In this document: positions 10,196 through 22,300 of the stretch, one piece after another | Layout: every line of letters begins with the position of its first letter | How positions within the stretch are numbered: the first letter of the stretch is position 1 | From: Pipra filicauda | Taxonomy: Eukaryota > Chordata > Aves > Passeriformes > Pipridae | DNA: 64,000 bases | NCBI RefSeq assembly: GCF_003945595.2 | Contig: NW_024104162.1 | Span: 434,001 to 498,000 of the forward strand | Reading direction: 5' to 3' | The notes under the pieces: model-generated | Told to the model about the DNA's origin: nothing | The model's input: only the letters and a program-made list of their open reading frames with translations | Database searches by the model: none | Translations under genes and position numbers: made by a program

Positions 10196-12284
10196 TAGGA
10201 ACAGTTGCACCAACTATTTTAAATAATTCATGCATTCATTTTTCTTATTAAAATAACTTTGTTGCAGCTTCTCTGAAACATACCAGATGTGACATTTCCT
10301 GATAATTCTTTGCAACATAAAAGCAAAACTTAAAGTAAAGGAAGCAGTACACTCAAATTTACTGGTTTAAAAACTCCCTTTTTCTGGTAGAGGTCCCTCC
10401 CTTCCTGTAGGTTTATATCCGGTAGAAGTATATTTAAATCCTACAGAGCAAACACTTAAAATTACAAAAAAATATATGAGTAGTGAGGAGAAAGGAGATA
10501 AAGGCTTTTTAACGAGGCTCAAAGTCTGCAAACAGAATTCTGATCTCATCCATTGTAGAGAAACTACCGACTATAACATTTTTATATTCAGCCTCAGCCA
10601 TCAGCCACACAATTCACATGTCACATGCTCAAAACCAGGTTTTGGTTCAGGACAACTTCTCTACAGAAATTCCTCCTTTTTTTATTTTGGGCAAAGCTTT
10701 ACTTTATAACACGCAAAAATGAAAACAGTATTTTCGTTTCAGGATGCAAAAGGTTCCCCTTCTTACTGGCCTGATTTTGTGTTGTGCAATAAGATTGTTG
10801 TCAAACCAAACTCTTCAAAAGTGACAATTCAAGGAGTGCTCTTACCGAGGGCACTTCTCAGCACACATCACTGGATCTTGGAGAGGCACCAATCCACCTG
10901 CAGTGACCACCTGCGAGCTGAGCTCCAGCCACCATTTGACAGCCCGGCAACCACAAGGGTAGATTTACAGCAAAGCCAGAAGGACCTGGGTATGAAACCA
11001 CAGCTTGCTGGAGGAGTTGGTGAACTAGAGGTCACTGGGAAGCAGAGTTAAGCAAGGGCTTTACAGCCCTTTATGTCTCAGTACAGCTGTGCCCAACTAG
11101 GCAAGCTCTGGCCCCAACAAAGCAGTTCAGAGTGTTCAGCCTGCACACCAGGCCCAGGAGTTACTGAGGAGACCATGCAAAGCCTCCTGTATAGCAGGGA
11201 TAGGTAGATCAGTTTTCTGCCTCTACAATCTCTAAGTGGAACACCAGCTTTTAATTTTCTTTTTTAAATCCTACAAAACACATAAAGTCAAAAAGAAAAC
11301 AATACATCTCCTTCTGTATTGAACTTGGAGCTGCTTACAGGTTTCTCTGTCCCAAAGAGCTAACAAGCATGATCACCAACAGAGAGAGACACTCTTCAAT
11401 CCAGAAACCAGTGGGTAATAACAATAATACAAAAAACCCTCTGAATGATTATAATACAAAAAGCTAGTTTTCAAACACAGCCCACTATTTTTCTTAAACA
11501 ACTTAAAAAACCAACACAGTGACACAAAACAGATGTAAAAAATATTGATTTCTCCTGGATAAATATGAATGAAATCAACGTGAGCCACACAGCTGAGACT
11601 CAGATTACCACACCTTCACGTCCCAAAGACATAAATACCCCCACAGGTGTTCCCTTCAGGAAGCTACCAGGAGCTATCAATAAAGACAAGGATGTGTGGT
11701 GGTCAGAGAGACATTTATGAGAGGCTCATATCTTCCACACACCTTCCCAAAGCTAACCATGAAGTTAACCCAGTATTTATAAGTTATATCTGGTCTCTCT
11801 GTGATTGTGGAAGATGGAAAAAACCCCATCCTTCAGGATAGTCTGCTTTTAACTCCCAGTTGGAAACATTCTTTCAGAGCTTTTTAATGAATTTTCAAGG
11901 AAAAGAGATCTTAGTAGCTCTCAAAATGAATTTCCATAAAATAGGTCAAAGCCAGTTAACTCATTCACTTGGCATAGGCCAGGACATCACCCAACACTGC
12001 CATCCAGTGTTTGGGCTTCCCAGCTGTTAAATTCCTTCAGCAATGTCATAGGAGTAAGAAATCATGTTATCTCTAAATTAATCATGTTATATTCATTGCT
12101 CAATGTTGAATTGAATCAGAGCTGGAGACTGCAATGCAGTCACAAACATCTCAATACTCCTGTTTTCAAACAGAGTTCATGATTGCAAGTGCATATAGGA
12201 GCAGAAGTTTATAAAAAAGTCACATGAAAAGACAAATTATTCTAGAGATAAGAAGTATGCATTATACCAAAATTCCATTATATC
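10196..12284. other. Intergenic DNA between HESX1 and APPL1
   Basis: No gene identified. A frame of 110 codons at 10719-11051 has no homology I recognise and no supporting splice or promoter signals. The rest is ordinary A+T-rich sequence. Confidence 0.55.
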
Positions 12285-12417
12285 CCTTCAAGTGTCCAAG
12301 ATGAGATTGGATGGGGCTTCGAGTGACCTTATTGAGTGAAAAAAGTCCCAAAGGGGCACTGGAACTGGATGATCTCTAAAGGGCCTTCCCAACCCAACCC
12401 ATTCTATGATTCTTAAA
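12285..12417 (+). mobile_element. CR1 LINE 3'-end fragment
   Basis: Sense-orientation CR1 tail: 'gagattggatggggcttcga' near 12303, 'actggaactggatgatct' near 12359, 'cccaacccattctatgattc' near 12393, the usual CR1 3' terminus. Only the last 130 bp of the element are present. Confidence 0.85.
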
Positions 12418-15000
12418 CAACATATATGAAGAGATGAAAGACTGGAAAGTCTGGCTGCAGGTCTCTCATTCAAAAGTTGCTGGGTTTCTTTGAAGAGAAG
12501 TTTGCTGAGCTATAGAGTAAAACTATTTGTCATCAAGATAAACAGTCACCAGAACTTTCTGTAAGAAATTAGGATGGAGATACACTTTCCACAGGACAGA
12601 ATACTTCAAGTTTTAGATTCAGGAATAGCTGGTATTACAGATTAAATTTCTAGGAATTCCTACTGTAACTGTAAATGGACCTTGAGCCTCCACTTCAAAA
12701 CTGCATTTTGTTATTTTGGCCCATTAGAGATTATCAATACTTGCCTTGCAACCTATGTGAAATTACCTATAGACCTTTAGCTAAATACCTCTGTAGTGGC
12801 AATTAGAGCAACACAACAAACATTAGGTTGAGAATCCTAACTAATCAATTATAGGAGAACTCACTGCTCCTTGGATATGCAAATCCAATCCTCTTACAGC
12901 ATCCCATTCTTGATGAGGCAGCAAACTAATCTCCCTTTCAGACTTTGCACCACTGTTTTTTGCCCAGGGACAGTGGAGTTCATCCATTTAGTAGATGAAG
13001 CTCTTGTTCTTTAGAGATGTGAAGCCTCTAAGGGCTGTTTACAGCAGCTCAAGAGACCACACCGAGAGCTCTTGGGGGCTTTGGGCTGAAACTCCAACCC
13101 TTCCTCTTGCTGCCTTTTGCTCTTCTCCTCCATTGCTGCCGGGTCACCTTTCACTGGACATTTTCAGCTTTATGAAAAGGTATAAACGGTATATATAATC
13201 TTTCTTGATTACTTATCACACTCCAAACATTTGCCTTTCATCTCACCTTTCCCACAGCTTCTTTAACCCACTGCATGAATGTTTTACCACCTCAGAAGTT
13301 GTTCTGTATAAAGCTCCCTTTCAGATATGTTTTGAACATGATGAACACACACTATATTCTACATCAGCTTCATAAGTCAAAGGCTTTTTTTAAGCAAAAA
13401 TGGTAACACCAATTTCAACAAAACATGACCAAAAAGAAGTAGCTATTTTTTTGGCTGAAGCCAAAAAGCTGTTTTGACCCAAGTGAAGACAGATAAATTC
13501 AAGGTAAATCCAAGGGTGCCACGAGCAAAAGTCTGAGAAACAGTGTGTTAAACAGTGAGAAACATGCAATTAAAGCCTACCTTATCCACACAGCTCCTTT
13601 CACTCTCCAGCAGAGGCAAAATGTTCTCTCCATTAGGGCACACATCTGGAATACTCTAAAGAGCTGCTGGCTGCTTTTCTTCCTGTTTATATAGTGCCAA
13701 GTGTTAGTTCCTCTCATTTTTAAGGCCTCTTAGTAAATATTTTGCAGAAAGGACAAAAAACCCCCGTCAGTCCCACAAATCAGAAAACCCAAATCAAAAA
13801 ATAAATCACACGATAAGAAAAAGCCTAAAATGCTGAAAGCAGTGTAACACTAAAAATGTACTTATTAAAGGGTTCAGAGGGATTCTTCAATTCCTTACTA
13901 TCAAATCTCATCTGTTGGTGTCAAATTCGTAGCTCAAATAAAACTTTTAGATACCTTGTATCATTTGGAAAAACATGCACAAAAGGTAAGAACAAGAAAA
14001 GTAACAAGTAACACACAGAATGTGTCAGCATAAAGGACATATTAAAAAAGCTGAGAAGCCCTGGTACACTTCAGAATTATTAGAAAGGCCACCCACTAAA
14101 CCAAATCATTAAACTGAATTACTAAGATCAACAGAAACAAGACACGTTTCTATGGTACATGCCAGCAGGGATAATAAAGCACATTACTGCATATTAAAGG
14201 ACATGTTTGTTAGGATATTGTTTTCTCTTCCACAAAACATTTCATTCTCAAGGAGCTGTTCTCTACTGATAGCAGCTAAGAAATGTTATTTTTTTTTCTC
14301 TGCCACTTACAGCTGCAAATATACAAAGCTAACTGAACTCAATTCCATTTAAAGTTATTACCTTCCTGAATTCTGCTGGGGAAATGCATCTTACAGCACA
14401 AAACAGAGGCATTTCAGGTCATGAGCCAATGCTCTGTCACATAATTACAGATACAAGACTTTGTTTTCATAATACCTTGTAAGATAACTCTGAATTATTA
14501 TCCTCATATGACAAGGAAAGAGAGAAGTAGCGTGACTTGCTTCGGTCAGGTGAGTCACAGCTGAGCTGGTAAATGAATTGACTGAACAAGGTACTAACTT
14601 GGAAATTTCTTCACCACTCCCTACAGGAAAACAAACAAACAAAAAAACCCCAAACTAAACCAAAACAACCCCACCAAAAAAACCCAAACTATCAAACAAA
14701 CAAAAAACTTACCTCAAAAATCTTTAGTTGTTTGTAATTTAACACCAGACTTTATCTGCTTTTAAAGGTAAACCACAATCTGGTACAACATAAAGAAACG
14801 TCTCCATAGCAGAACTGCACAATTGTTAATCATTTGCTCTCTTGAAAGCACTTCATGCACTTTCTAATCTGGTTTTATACTAAGTTCACCTGGTCCCAAA
14901 AAGGCAAAACTATCAAGGAAACAGCCTCTTTTTTCTTTTTTTTTTTTTTCTAGCTGTAATAATAAATGTATCTAAAAATTATCATCAAGTCTATCGAGTC
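12418..15000. other. Intergenic DNA between HESX1 and APPL1
   Basis: No gene seen. The notable contents are an A/C-rich low-complexity stretch at about 14628-14708 (runs of aaac, ccaaa and aaaacccc) and a pyrimidine run at about 14928-14952. Both are simple sequence. Confidence 0.55.
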
Positions 15001-15004
15001 TTGC

Positions 15005-15330
15005 TCTCTAACTACCTGAAAGGGGGTTGTAGCCAGGTTGTAGCCTTCTCCCAGGTAACAAGCAATAGGCCAAGAGGAAATGGCCTCAAGCTTTGCAGGG
15101 GAAGTTTAGGTTGGATATTGGGAAAAATTTCTTCTTGGAAAAGGCAGTCAGGCAGTGGCACAGGCTGCCCAGGGAAGTGGTGGAATCACCATCCCTGGAA
15201 GCGTTCAAAAGGTGTGTGGATGTGGCAACTGGGGCCGTGGTTTGGTGGTGAACACAGTGGTGCTGGTTCATGGTTGGACTTTGTCTTAGAAGTCTTTCCC
15301 AACCTTAGCAATTCTACGATTCTAAGTAAT
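15005..15330 (+). mobile_element. CR1 LINE 3' fragment
   Basis: About 325 bp of CR1 in sense orientation: the 'ctacctgaaagggggttgta' block at 15011, the 'caggctgcccagggaagtgg' block near 15161, 'atcaccatccctggaag' near 15184 and a tail ending 'caattctacgattcta'. The 121-codon open frame across it (15001-15366) is remnant, non-coding CR1 sequence. Confidence 0.92.
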
Positions 15331-15619
15331 TTCAGAGTTGAACCAGTTTGTGAGTTCAACCAATGATCTGGTTCAACTCCAGCGAGCCCTCACAATAATT
15401 TTTAAGCATTTAAAATTGGCCTCCAACCTATAGCACCAAACTTATCCAGTCTAAGAGAGCAGGGAGCCCACCAGAACTGAACTCTTGCTTCTGAAAGGGA
15501 AAATTTGGTGGTCAACAATGTTTTTTTTTAAGACACAACCAGGAACAAGTCCTCAGCACTTTGTAACAAAAAACTAGCTTGATAGGGATAGAAATACTTC
15601 TTCAAGTGGTGGAGAGGTA

Positions 15620-15775
15620 TACAGAATCATAAAATCACCAAGGTCTGAAGAGACCTTTAAGATCATCCAGTGCAACAGCCAGCCCAGCACCACTACAGTG
15701 AAGTTTTTTTTCTAGTATCTAATCTGAATCTCCCTCGTCTCAGTTTAATGCCCTTTCCTCTGGTCCTCTCACCGC
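15620..15775 (-). mobile_element. CR1 LINE fragment with internal deletion
   Basis: The plus strand starts 'agaatcataaaatcaccaag' at 15622, continues 'agacctttaagatcatccag', then jumps near 15705 to the distal block 'tctgaatctccctcgtctca'. The middle of the 3' region (the 'gggatggtgattcc' block) is missing. It is on the minus strand and ends at the CpG island edge. Confidence 0.8.
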
Positions 15776-16170
15776 AGGCACGGTACGAGAGACCGGCCCG
15801 CACCTGGGACCCACCCACACGGCAGGGATAAGAGGAGACTTCCCAAAGGTGACGTGGAAAGAGTGCCAAAGCTGCTCCATCACGGCAGGGGCACAACGGC
15901 GTCACCGCGCTGTGGGTTGGCCCCCGAGGCGGTCGTCCGTGAGGAGACAGCAGCCCCCGGACTGCACACAAGTCGCTTGGCGCCCTGACCCGCACGGCTG
16001 GGCGGTCACCTCAGCTGGGACACGTCCCCGGCTGCCCCCGCTCCGCTTCCCTCCTCTCCCCTGGAGCCGCTCCCGGACCCCCCGGTCCCTCAGCCCCGAG
16101 GGGCCGAGCGCGAGGGCGGGAGCTGCGGGACGGCCCCGCGCGAGGGCGGACAGACAGACGGGCCCGCCCG

Positions 16171-16207
16171 CCAATAAGGAGCGGGCAGGCCGGGCGGAAG
16201 GACCAAT
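16171..16207 (+). promoter_or_regulatory. APPL1: Paired CCAAT (NF-Y) boxes
   Basis: CCAAT at 16171 and CCAAT at 16203 in the same orientation, 32 bp apart, about three helical turns, the spacing favoured by cooperating NF-Y sites. The GC box follows 16 bp later. Together they form a compact housekeeping promoter 110-165 bp before the ATG. Confidence 0.6.
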
Positions 16208-16336
16208 GGGAAGGGCAGGGGGCGGGACGTCCGGCGCGCGGGGCGGGGGTGGCGGTGCCGTGGCGGGTCCGGGCGGGCCCGCGGGGGGAGCGGAGCTGCT
16301 GCGGGAGCGGAGCCTCAGCCCGGCCCGGCCGCCGCC

Positions 16337-19300
16337 ATGCCCGGCATCGACAAACTGCCCATCGAGGAGACGCTGGAAGACAGCCCGCAGGTGAGACGGT
16401 CGCGGCGGGGGCCGGATCGGGCCCGGCCCCTGCTCCCCGGGCCCAGCGCTGCTCCCCCGGCGCTGCCGGCCCCCGGCGAGCCCCGGACGGACGGACGGAC
16501 GGACAGACGGACGGGCGAGGGGGACACTCCCGGCGGCGCGGCAGGAGCGCTCCCGCACGGCCGGTGCCTCCCCGTGCTCCCGCCCCGCGCAGGGGCTGCG
16601 ACCGCGGTCGGGGCTCGTCCTGCCCGTCCCGGCCGTGCCGCGCTGGTGTCCGGGGGGCGATGGGCCGGTGACGGGCCGGGCACTGCGTGTGCTTCAGCAT
16701 CGCGGGCAGGGCACAGCCCGCGCCGGCCCCCGGACCTCCCCGCCCCCGCCTTCGCGCTCGGCAGTGATTTTGGGCACCTCGTGATGACAAAATCCCGTCT
16801 TCGCTTCTCAAGGCGATTTGTGTTATCTTTATCTTTCGCTAAAACCGCGTTAAGGTTTAACAGATCCATGTGAAAAGGAGGTGTTGGGTCGCGGCGGTGG
16901 TTTGTGCTGACAGTAGGGGGGAAGCACATGGAGCCCAAAGGCCTTTAATTGCCCCGATCCTTCCGTGCCATTGCTGTGCCTGACCTTTGTCAGAGATGCC
17001 CCGTAGTGCGGTGGCATTGCTCTCTAAAGCAGGAAAGGCTTTATTCCATTGCACGGCTTTCTCTCGCTGGCAGCAACAACAGCGGGTACTTGTAGTGCTC
17101 TTCTTAGATGTGGGGGAAAAAAAGTTTACAGTGTGTTTTCCTTTATTGCAGCCTTTTAAATTAAGATCCTTGCTCTGATGCACAGTTTACGTAGTGAGCA
17201 AGACGTCCTGTATTGTAACAGCATCTGTGCTGGTAGCTTTGGTTCCTTGGCCATAGGAAGAAAAACTTTCACTTGCTTAATAGGGAATTTTAACTCTCTA
17301 AAATGACAGTCACTTTAACAATTCTAAACCAAGGGGAGGAACGACTTAGAGAAGGCACTAGAAGGCCATGCAGAAAGGGAATCGTTGCTTTCTGAACAGC
17401 AGTGCCCCAAATAGCTCAGATACTACATGTGAGATGAGATCTGGCCTGTCATGGGGCCTCTGGCTAAACGTGGTGTCATCTCACGAAGAGGAAAAATTTT
17501 TGAAAGTGTTACAACAATAGTGATTAAAAAAAAAATTATCTCTTGAAGGTCTGTTCTCAGTATAAGGAAGTCAGAACTATTCATATTTATAGGAAATGCC
17601 AAATGTAAGATAAACTTAGGATCATCTGAGGACGTTTGGGAAGCATGTGCAAAAAAGGTTTCTTATTGGAACATAATTGTAAATTCTAGAGTCTTTTGAG
17701 GTTATTTGTGACACAGACTAGCAAAGTCTAATTCAACCCAATGAGTTTGTTGTGCTTAAACAATTGGATTTGCCAATATAATTTTCTGTATTAGGTGAAT
17801 TCTGGCAACCGTGTCTTAGAAGAACATAGCAAGGATTCTGTAGCTTTCTGTTACATTAGTCCATTTCTGTTACATTACTTAATTTCTCTTACTTTGAAAT
17901 CAGTGCAATGGAAACGACATCAAATGTTGCTTGAAGAAAGCAGAGCTCTCCTCTTGAGGAGTTGCCATGACTGATGCATTCCTACTGTGACAGTGAAAAA
18001 GCTCATCAGCCCAGGTCATTGTTTAGCGCTGAACTATGGCCCGGAGCTTAGACAGATTCCAGACACCAACTGTAGGTATATAAACATCAAACTTATTCTG
18101 GGTCTGAGGGAAGGAAGGCCTTTTCTAAAATTTCAAACCCCTTTCACTTCCTGTTGTCACAGGATAAAAATCTAACCACTGTGTTGTCAGGCCTAAACCA
18201 AATGCCAAGTTTACACAGTCTTTTGCTATGCAAAGCAGAGCAATTTAAGTCGGAACTCAGGACATATATTACACACTCAGTGTATATTTAGGGAGAGTTT
18301 CTGCTCAGACTGATTTGCATTCCCAAAGCATTGCACAACAAAAAAGCCAAGAGATTGGATAGCACAGGCTCTTGCAGTATCACCTATGAGTAGTACATTG
18401 CATGGCATAGAAGCCTTCACAGTTCACTGACTTCTAACCAAGTGGTTTCTTTGTGCAGCTTCTTGCTGGTGCTTTTCTGTTTCCCTGCTCATATACACAG
18501 GTTGAAAGCATCCTAAAGAACATGCAAAATGAGGCAAAGTTTTACTAAAAACATGAGTGAACAATTCCTCTAATTTTCTGCTAAGCAATAGTCTGCCATA
18601 ATTTGTTTATAGTTTCGGGTTAATTTCTTTCTATCAGTTTCATACAATGCCAGTTTTTTAACATAAAAAACATAGAAAAGCATTTGTCTTCAGTGTTTGG
18701 TTTTAAAGAGTAAGTGTAATCCCGAAACCTTACATGATATTCCCTTAAATTACAAGTTCAGGTTTATTTGTGGTCAGGCTTAAAGGTCATGAGTATATAA
18801 TTCAGTGGTTACAGTACCATGTAATTTTTTCTTTTGCATTCTTTCGTGTCTGTCTCCTTTAATGGGAGAGTCATGGCTGTTAGGATGACACATATTGCCA
18901 CACCTGGCAAAGATTTGAGTTCTTCTCCACCTCTTTCCTCCTCTATCTCTCCTTTCCACTTGTTTTATAAGCTAGAACTAACATTAAAGTCTGCCAGTCT
19001 TTTATTCTTTTCCCAGGCCCCATTAGTTCCTTCCCCTCCTCTTTGAGGAAACCACAGTTATTCAGCCTAGGGAAGACTAAGAGAATTTCCAATTTAAAGT
19101 GTTTAACAATCATAATTTGGGAAAACCCCCAATTACGTACTTAGGATTCTTTCAATCTTCTGTCTGGGCATTAATTTCAGTGTAAACCTAAAACCAAAGC
19201 ACAGTCTTTTTGCTAAAACATTACTAAAGTGTTTCTGTTGTGGCTCTTGCAAGCAATACTCCTATTTCTACATCCAAGCATCCCAACCAATGTTTTAGAA

Positions 19301-22300
19301 TAGGAAAAGCCAGTGGAGCCTGTGCAGAGTTATAGGAACATCTTCTGCTCTTTCCCCTCTGGGCTTTCTGTCTTGGTGGAAGGAAGCCATTCAATATCCT
19401 TGGAGTGAGGAGTAACTTTGCTTCCAAGTGCAAAAAGGATGCAAGAACACCGAGTCAGCATCTCATTTAAGCTGAAAGGGCAAATTATACCTGAGTGACC
19501 TGATTGCCTGCTCATCCCAAGTCAGTCATTCCAGCACAGGGAGAGCAGGGGGTGTCACTTGGCTTGCGCAAGGACTGTGACACGCTCTCCGGTAACTTCT
19601 TCTGGCCAAAGGGTGAGGTTTGGACTGACCTGAGTGGAAAAACTGAATAGGTGGGCTCACAGATAGAGATCAGTGTTTTGAAGTCTAATAGGTGGACAGT
19701 GAGGTTGATTTTTGAGGTGGATGCTGTTAAGCACCTTCCTCAGTGATGTGGGCAGTGCAGTAGAACACAGAGTCATCAGGCTTGTGCGTGACACCAGCTA
19801 AGGAACAGACTGACAAGCTGAGATAAGGACAAAAGGACAGATCTTTTCACTCCCTTTCAGTGGTGAAAACACTTGTCTTGAGGACAACCAGATGTAGGTT
19901 GTACTGTTTGGTTTGGTGTTTAGTTCCTCAACCTTTTGATCACAGAATTGGTGGTTATTGCACAGGTGAATTACAGGTCCAAGCACAGCCAGCAACTGTC
20001 TTCGTGCAGGTTGGACAATATGGGAAAACCACAGCCTTTATTTGGATCTCACTGCAGAAGGAACCTGTATTCCTGGCATGCTGTTTAATACCACTCATCT
20101 TTACCCTTTTCCTTAGGGATGTACCATAGTGGTTCCAGTAGTTGCCCACAGTTTCAACTTTTTAACACAGTTGTTCATCTCCCTTGGTCCTTTCCTTTCT
20201 GAAAATGTATTAACCTGGAGAGAGGCCGACAACAGGAGTGAGGCTGAGCTTGGATAAGATTCTTTGGCATGCAACAGGTATCATTCCTGTAAACAGTGTT
20301 GGAGGGTTTATAAACTTTTCATTAATGAAACCTGAAGCAGTGCTACTTAACTCTGAAATTCCATTACATTTAAATGCTACTTTTCTAACTTGCTGTGTTG
20401 GTATTTTGGCTGTTTGATTGTTACAGACCCGCTCTTTGCTGGGAGTATTTGAAGAAGATGCTGCTGCAATATCCAATTACATCAATCAGTTATTTCAAGC
20501 CATGCACAGAATATATGATGCACAGGTAGAGTTCATGAAATTCTTGAATGCATTATAAAGCTTTTGAACCACATTTCAAGTCTCTTTTTTTGAAATGACT
20601 ATAAGCAATACGTTTTTTTTAACTTCCCCGTTCTTTAAATGTAGAAGCGAAACAAAGTAAGGATTAATGATTGTTTTTCTATAAGGGTGTGGTAAAGACT
20701 AAATTCTTGTGCTTTCTTTTGCAACAGAATTTCTTATGACAAAAAGGTTTTCTGGTCAAGTAGTTCTGTTGTATTTCCCAAGTGTTTCTAAAATGTTATA
20801 CACACTAAATGATCTTGGTGAATGTAATAGTATGTACCAAGTGGGAGATTTTTTTTCCCACATTATGTTCATGTTTCATTCATTGTCTGTTTCATTCATT
20901 ATGTTCATGTTTCATTCATTCAGTGTCATAACTGCACTTTTATGCCAGACAGAATCTATTTTGTGTGGGTTTCTGAACAATTGAGTTTATGGCTGTATTT
21001 TTAATTTGTATATACTTGAATTGCTTGACTTTTGTACTGATTTTACTTTTTTGCCTTTTCTTCATCAGAATGAATTAAGTGCAGCAACTCATCTGACTTC
21101 AAAGCTTCTGAAGGAATATGAGAAACAGGTACTTTGTAAATCATTGTTGTCTTTATGTGGTCAGGACTGTGTATTTTTGTAGTCTTTTATCTCCCAGAGC
21201 ACAATGTAGAATGTGTTTAGGTTTGGTCCATACAAAATGAATTGCTGTGGTTGGTGGTTCAAACCTTTGCCAAAAGAATCTACCATCTTTATATTAGTTC
21301 TTCCAACTAAACTGGAATTAATTCCTCTTACATGAAGAATATGAATAAGTTCTGAAATATTTTACTTTTGGATCGGTGTTTTGGGGGTTGCTTAGGGTGG
21401 CTTTGCTTTGATTTTATTTTATAAACCTGTTTACTGTTAGGTGCTTTAATTTTACTAGTCACAAAGAGAAGAGATTGCATAGCAATTTCCAGTTAACAAC
21501 CGTAGTTTACTCTGGGAGAATAATTCCATCTCTGAAAGCAAAGACTATGGAATCCATTACTTTTTTCCTTGGGAGCCTGTACTTTTGAAGGGTTCCCTAT
21601 TTGTGGCTTTGCTGATGGACCTCCTTTTCTGAGATGCTCATTAAAACCAAGAAATTTACTTCTTTTAGGAGGCTGCTGCTCCCTATCCTCCTTCTGCACC
21701 TAATGAGGTGAACAACTTCAGTGTATTTTAACTGTATAATGTTTTAAGATAATGGAATACCTAATATATTTATACACATGATTAATGGTTTTGTGAATGG
21801 CAGGAAACACTGCCAACAACATAACTTTTTTTACCTTTTCTCAGCGTTTCCCACTGGGGGGAGATGATGAAGTCATGACTTCCACTCTGCAGCAATTTGC
21901 AAAAGTGATTGATGAGGCAAGTGTTTCCATCTGTTTTGCTGATGTTGTCCTGTATAGACTTTAATTTGCTTCATTATTCCAGCCTTTTTTAAGACAGTAG
22001 GTACAGAAATGGCATTCATTTGTCGACAAGGTAACACTTAATTGTATATTGCAGCATCTATTTAAAGTTATGTAACCTGAAGATAAAGAATTAATTCAGC
22101 AAAAAGAGGATACATTGTTGGGAAAGAATGGAGTTCAACTTACTGTAAATACAGCCAAAAATATTGCACAGTGGCAGCTGGTGACTGTTTTCATGAGGGT
22201 ATTTGTATTGCCTGATTTTGGTACCTGACTGATTTTAGGTACAGACAGCAGGAGCCTCCTGCTGTCTGTATTAAAGGCTGACTCTTAGGGCAGACAACTG

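Larger units (their letters stand above)
15760..16770. promoter_or_regulatory. APPL1: CpG island promoter of APPL1
   Basis: Abrupt shift to very G+C-rich, CpG-dense sequence around the first coding exon of APPL1, the hallmark of a constitutive promoter. No TATA box is apparent. The core upstream of the ATG contains two CCAAT boxes (16171-16175 and 16203-16207, 32 bp apart) and a GC box GGGGCGGG at 16219-16226. Start sites are expected at about 16230-16300. The long open frames on both strands here result from base composition, since stop codons are rare in G+C-rich DNA. Confidence 0.9.

Noticed and set aside
10719..11051. 110-codon plus-strand open frame upstream of APPL1
   Set aside because: Unrecognised sequence without coding-like composition or splice sites; a repeat-derived origin is possible but I could not name a family.
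15001..15366. 121-codon plus-strand open frame
   Set aside because: It coincides with a CR1 3' fragment; the translation is typical CR1 tail sequence and not a gene.
15849..16938. Several long overlapping open frames (up to 266 codons) on both strands
   Set aside because: They lie in the CpG island of APPL1, where stop codons are rare because of base composition. Their translations are low-complexity Arg/Pro/Gly/Ala, and only the 54-bp APPL1 exon 1 is supported by homology and a splice donor.
21917..21922. Using the GT after GATGAGGCAA (21921) as the donor of APPL1 exon 4
   Set aside because: It shifts the frame and meets a stop in exon 5, whereas the GC donor at 21917 restores the conserved protein exactly.
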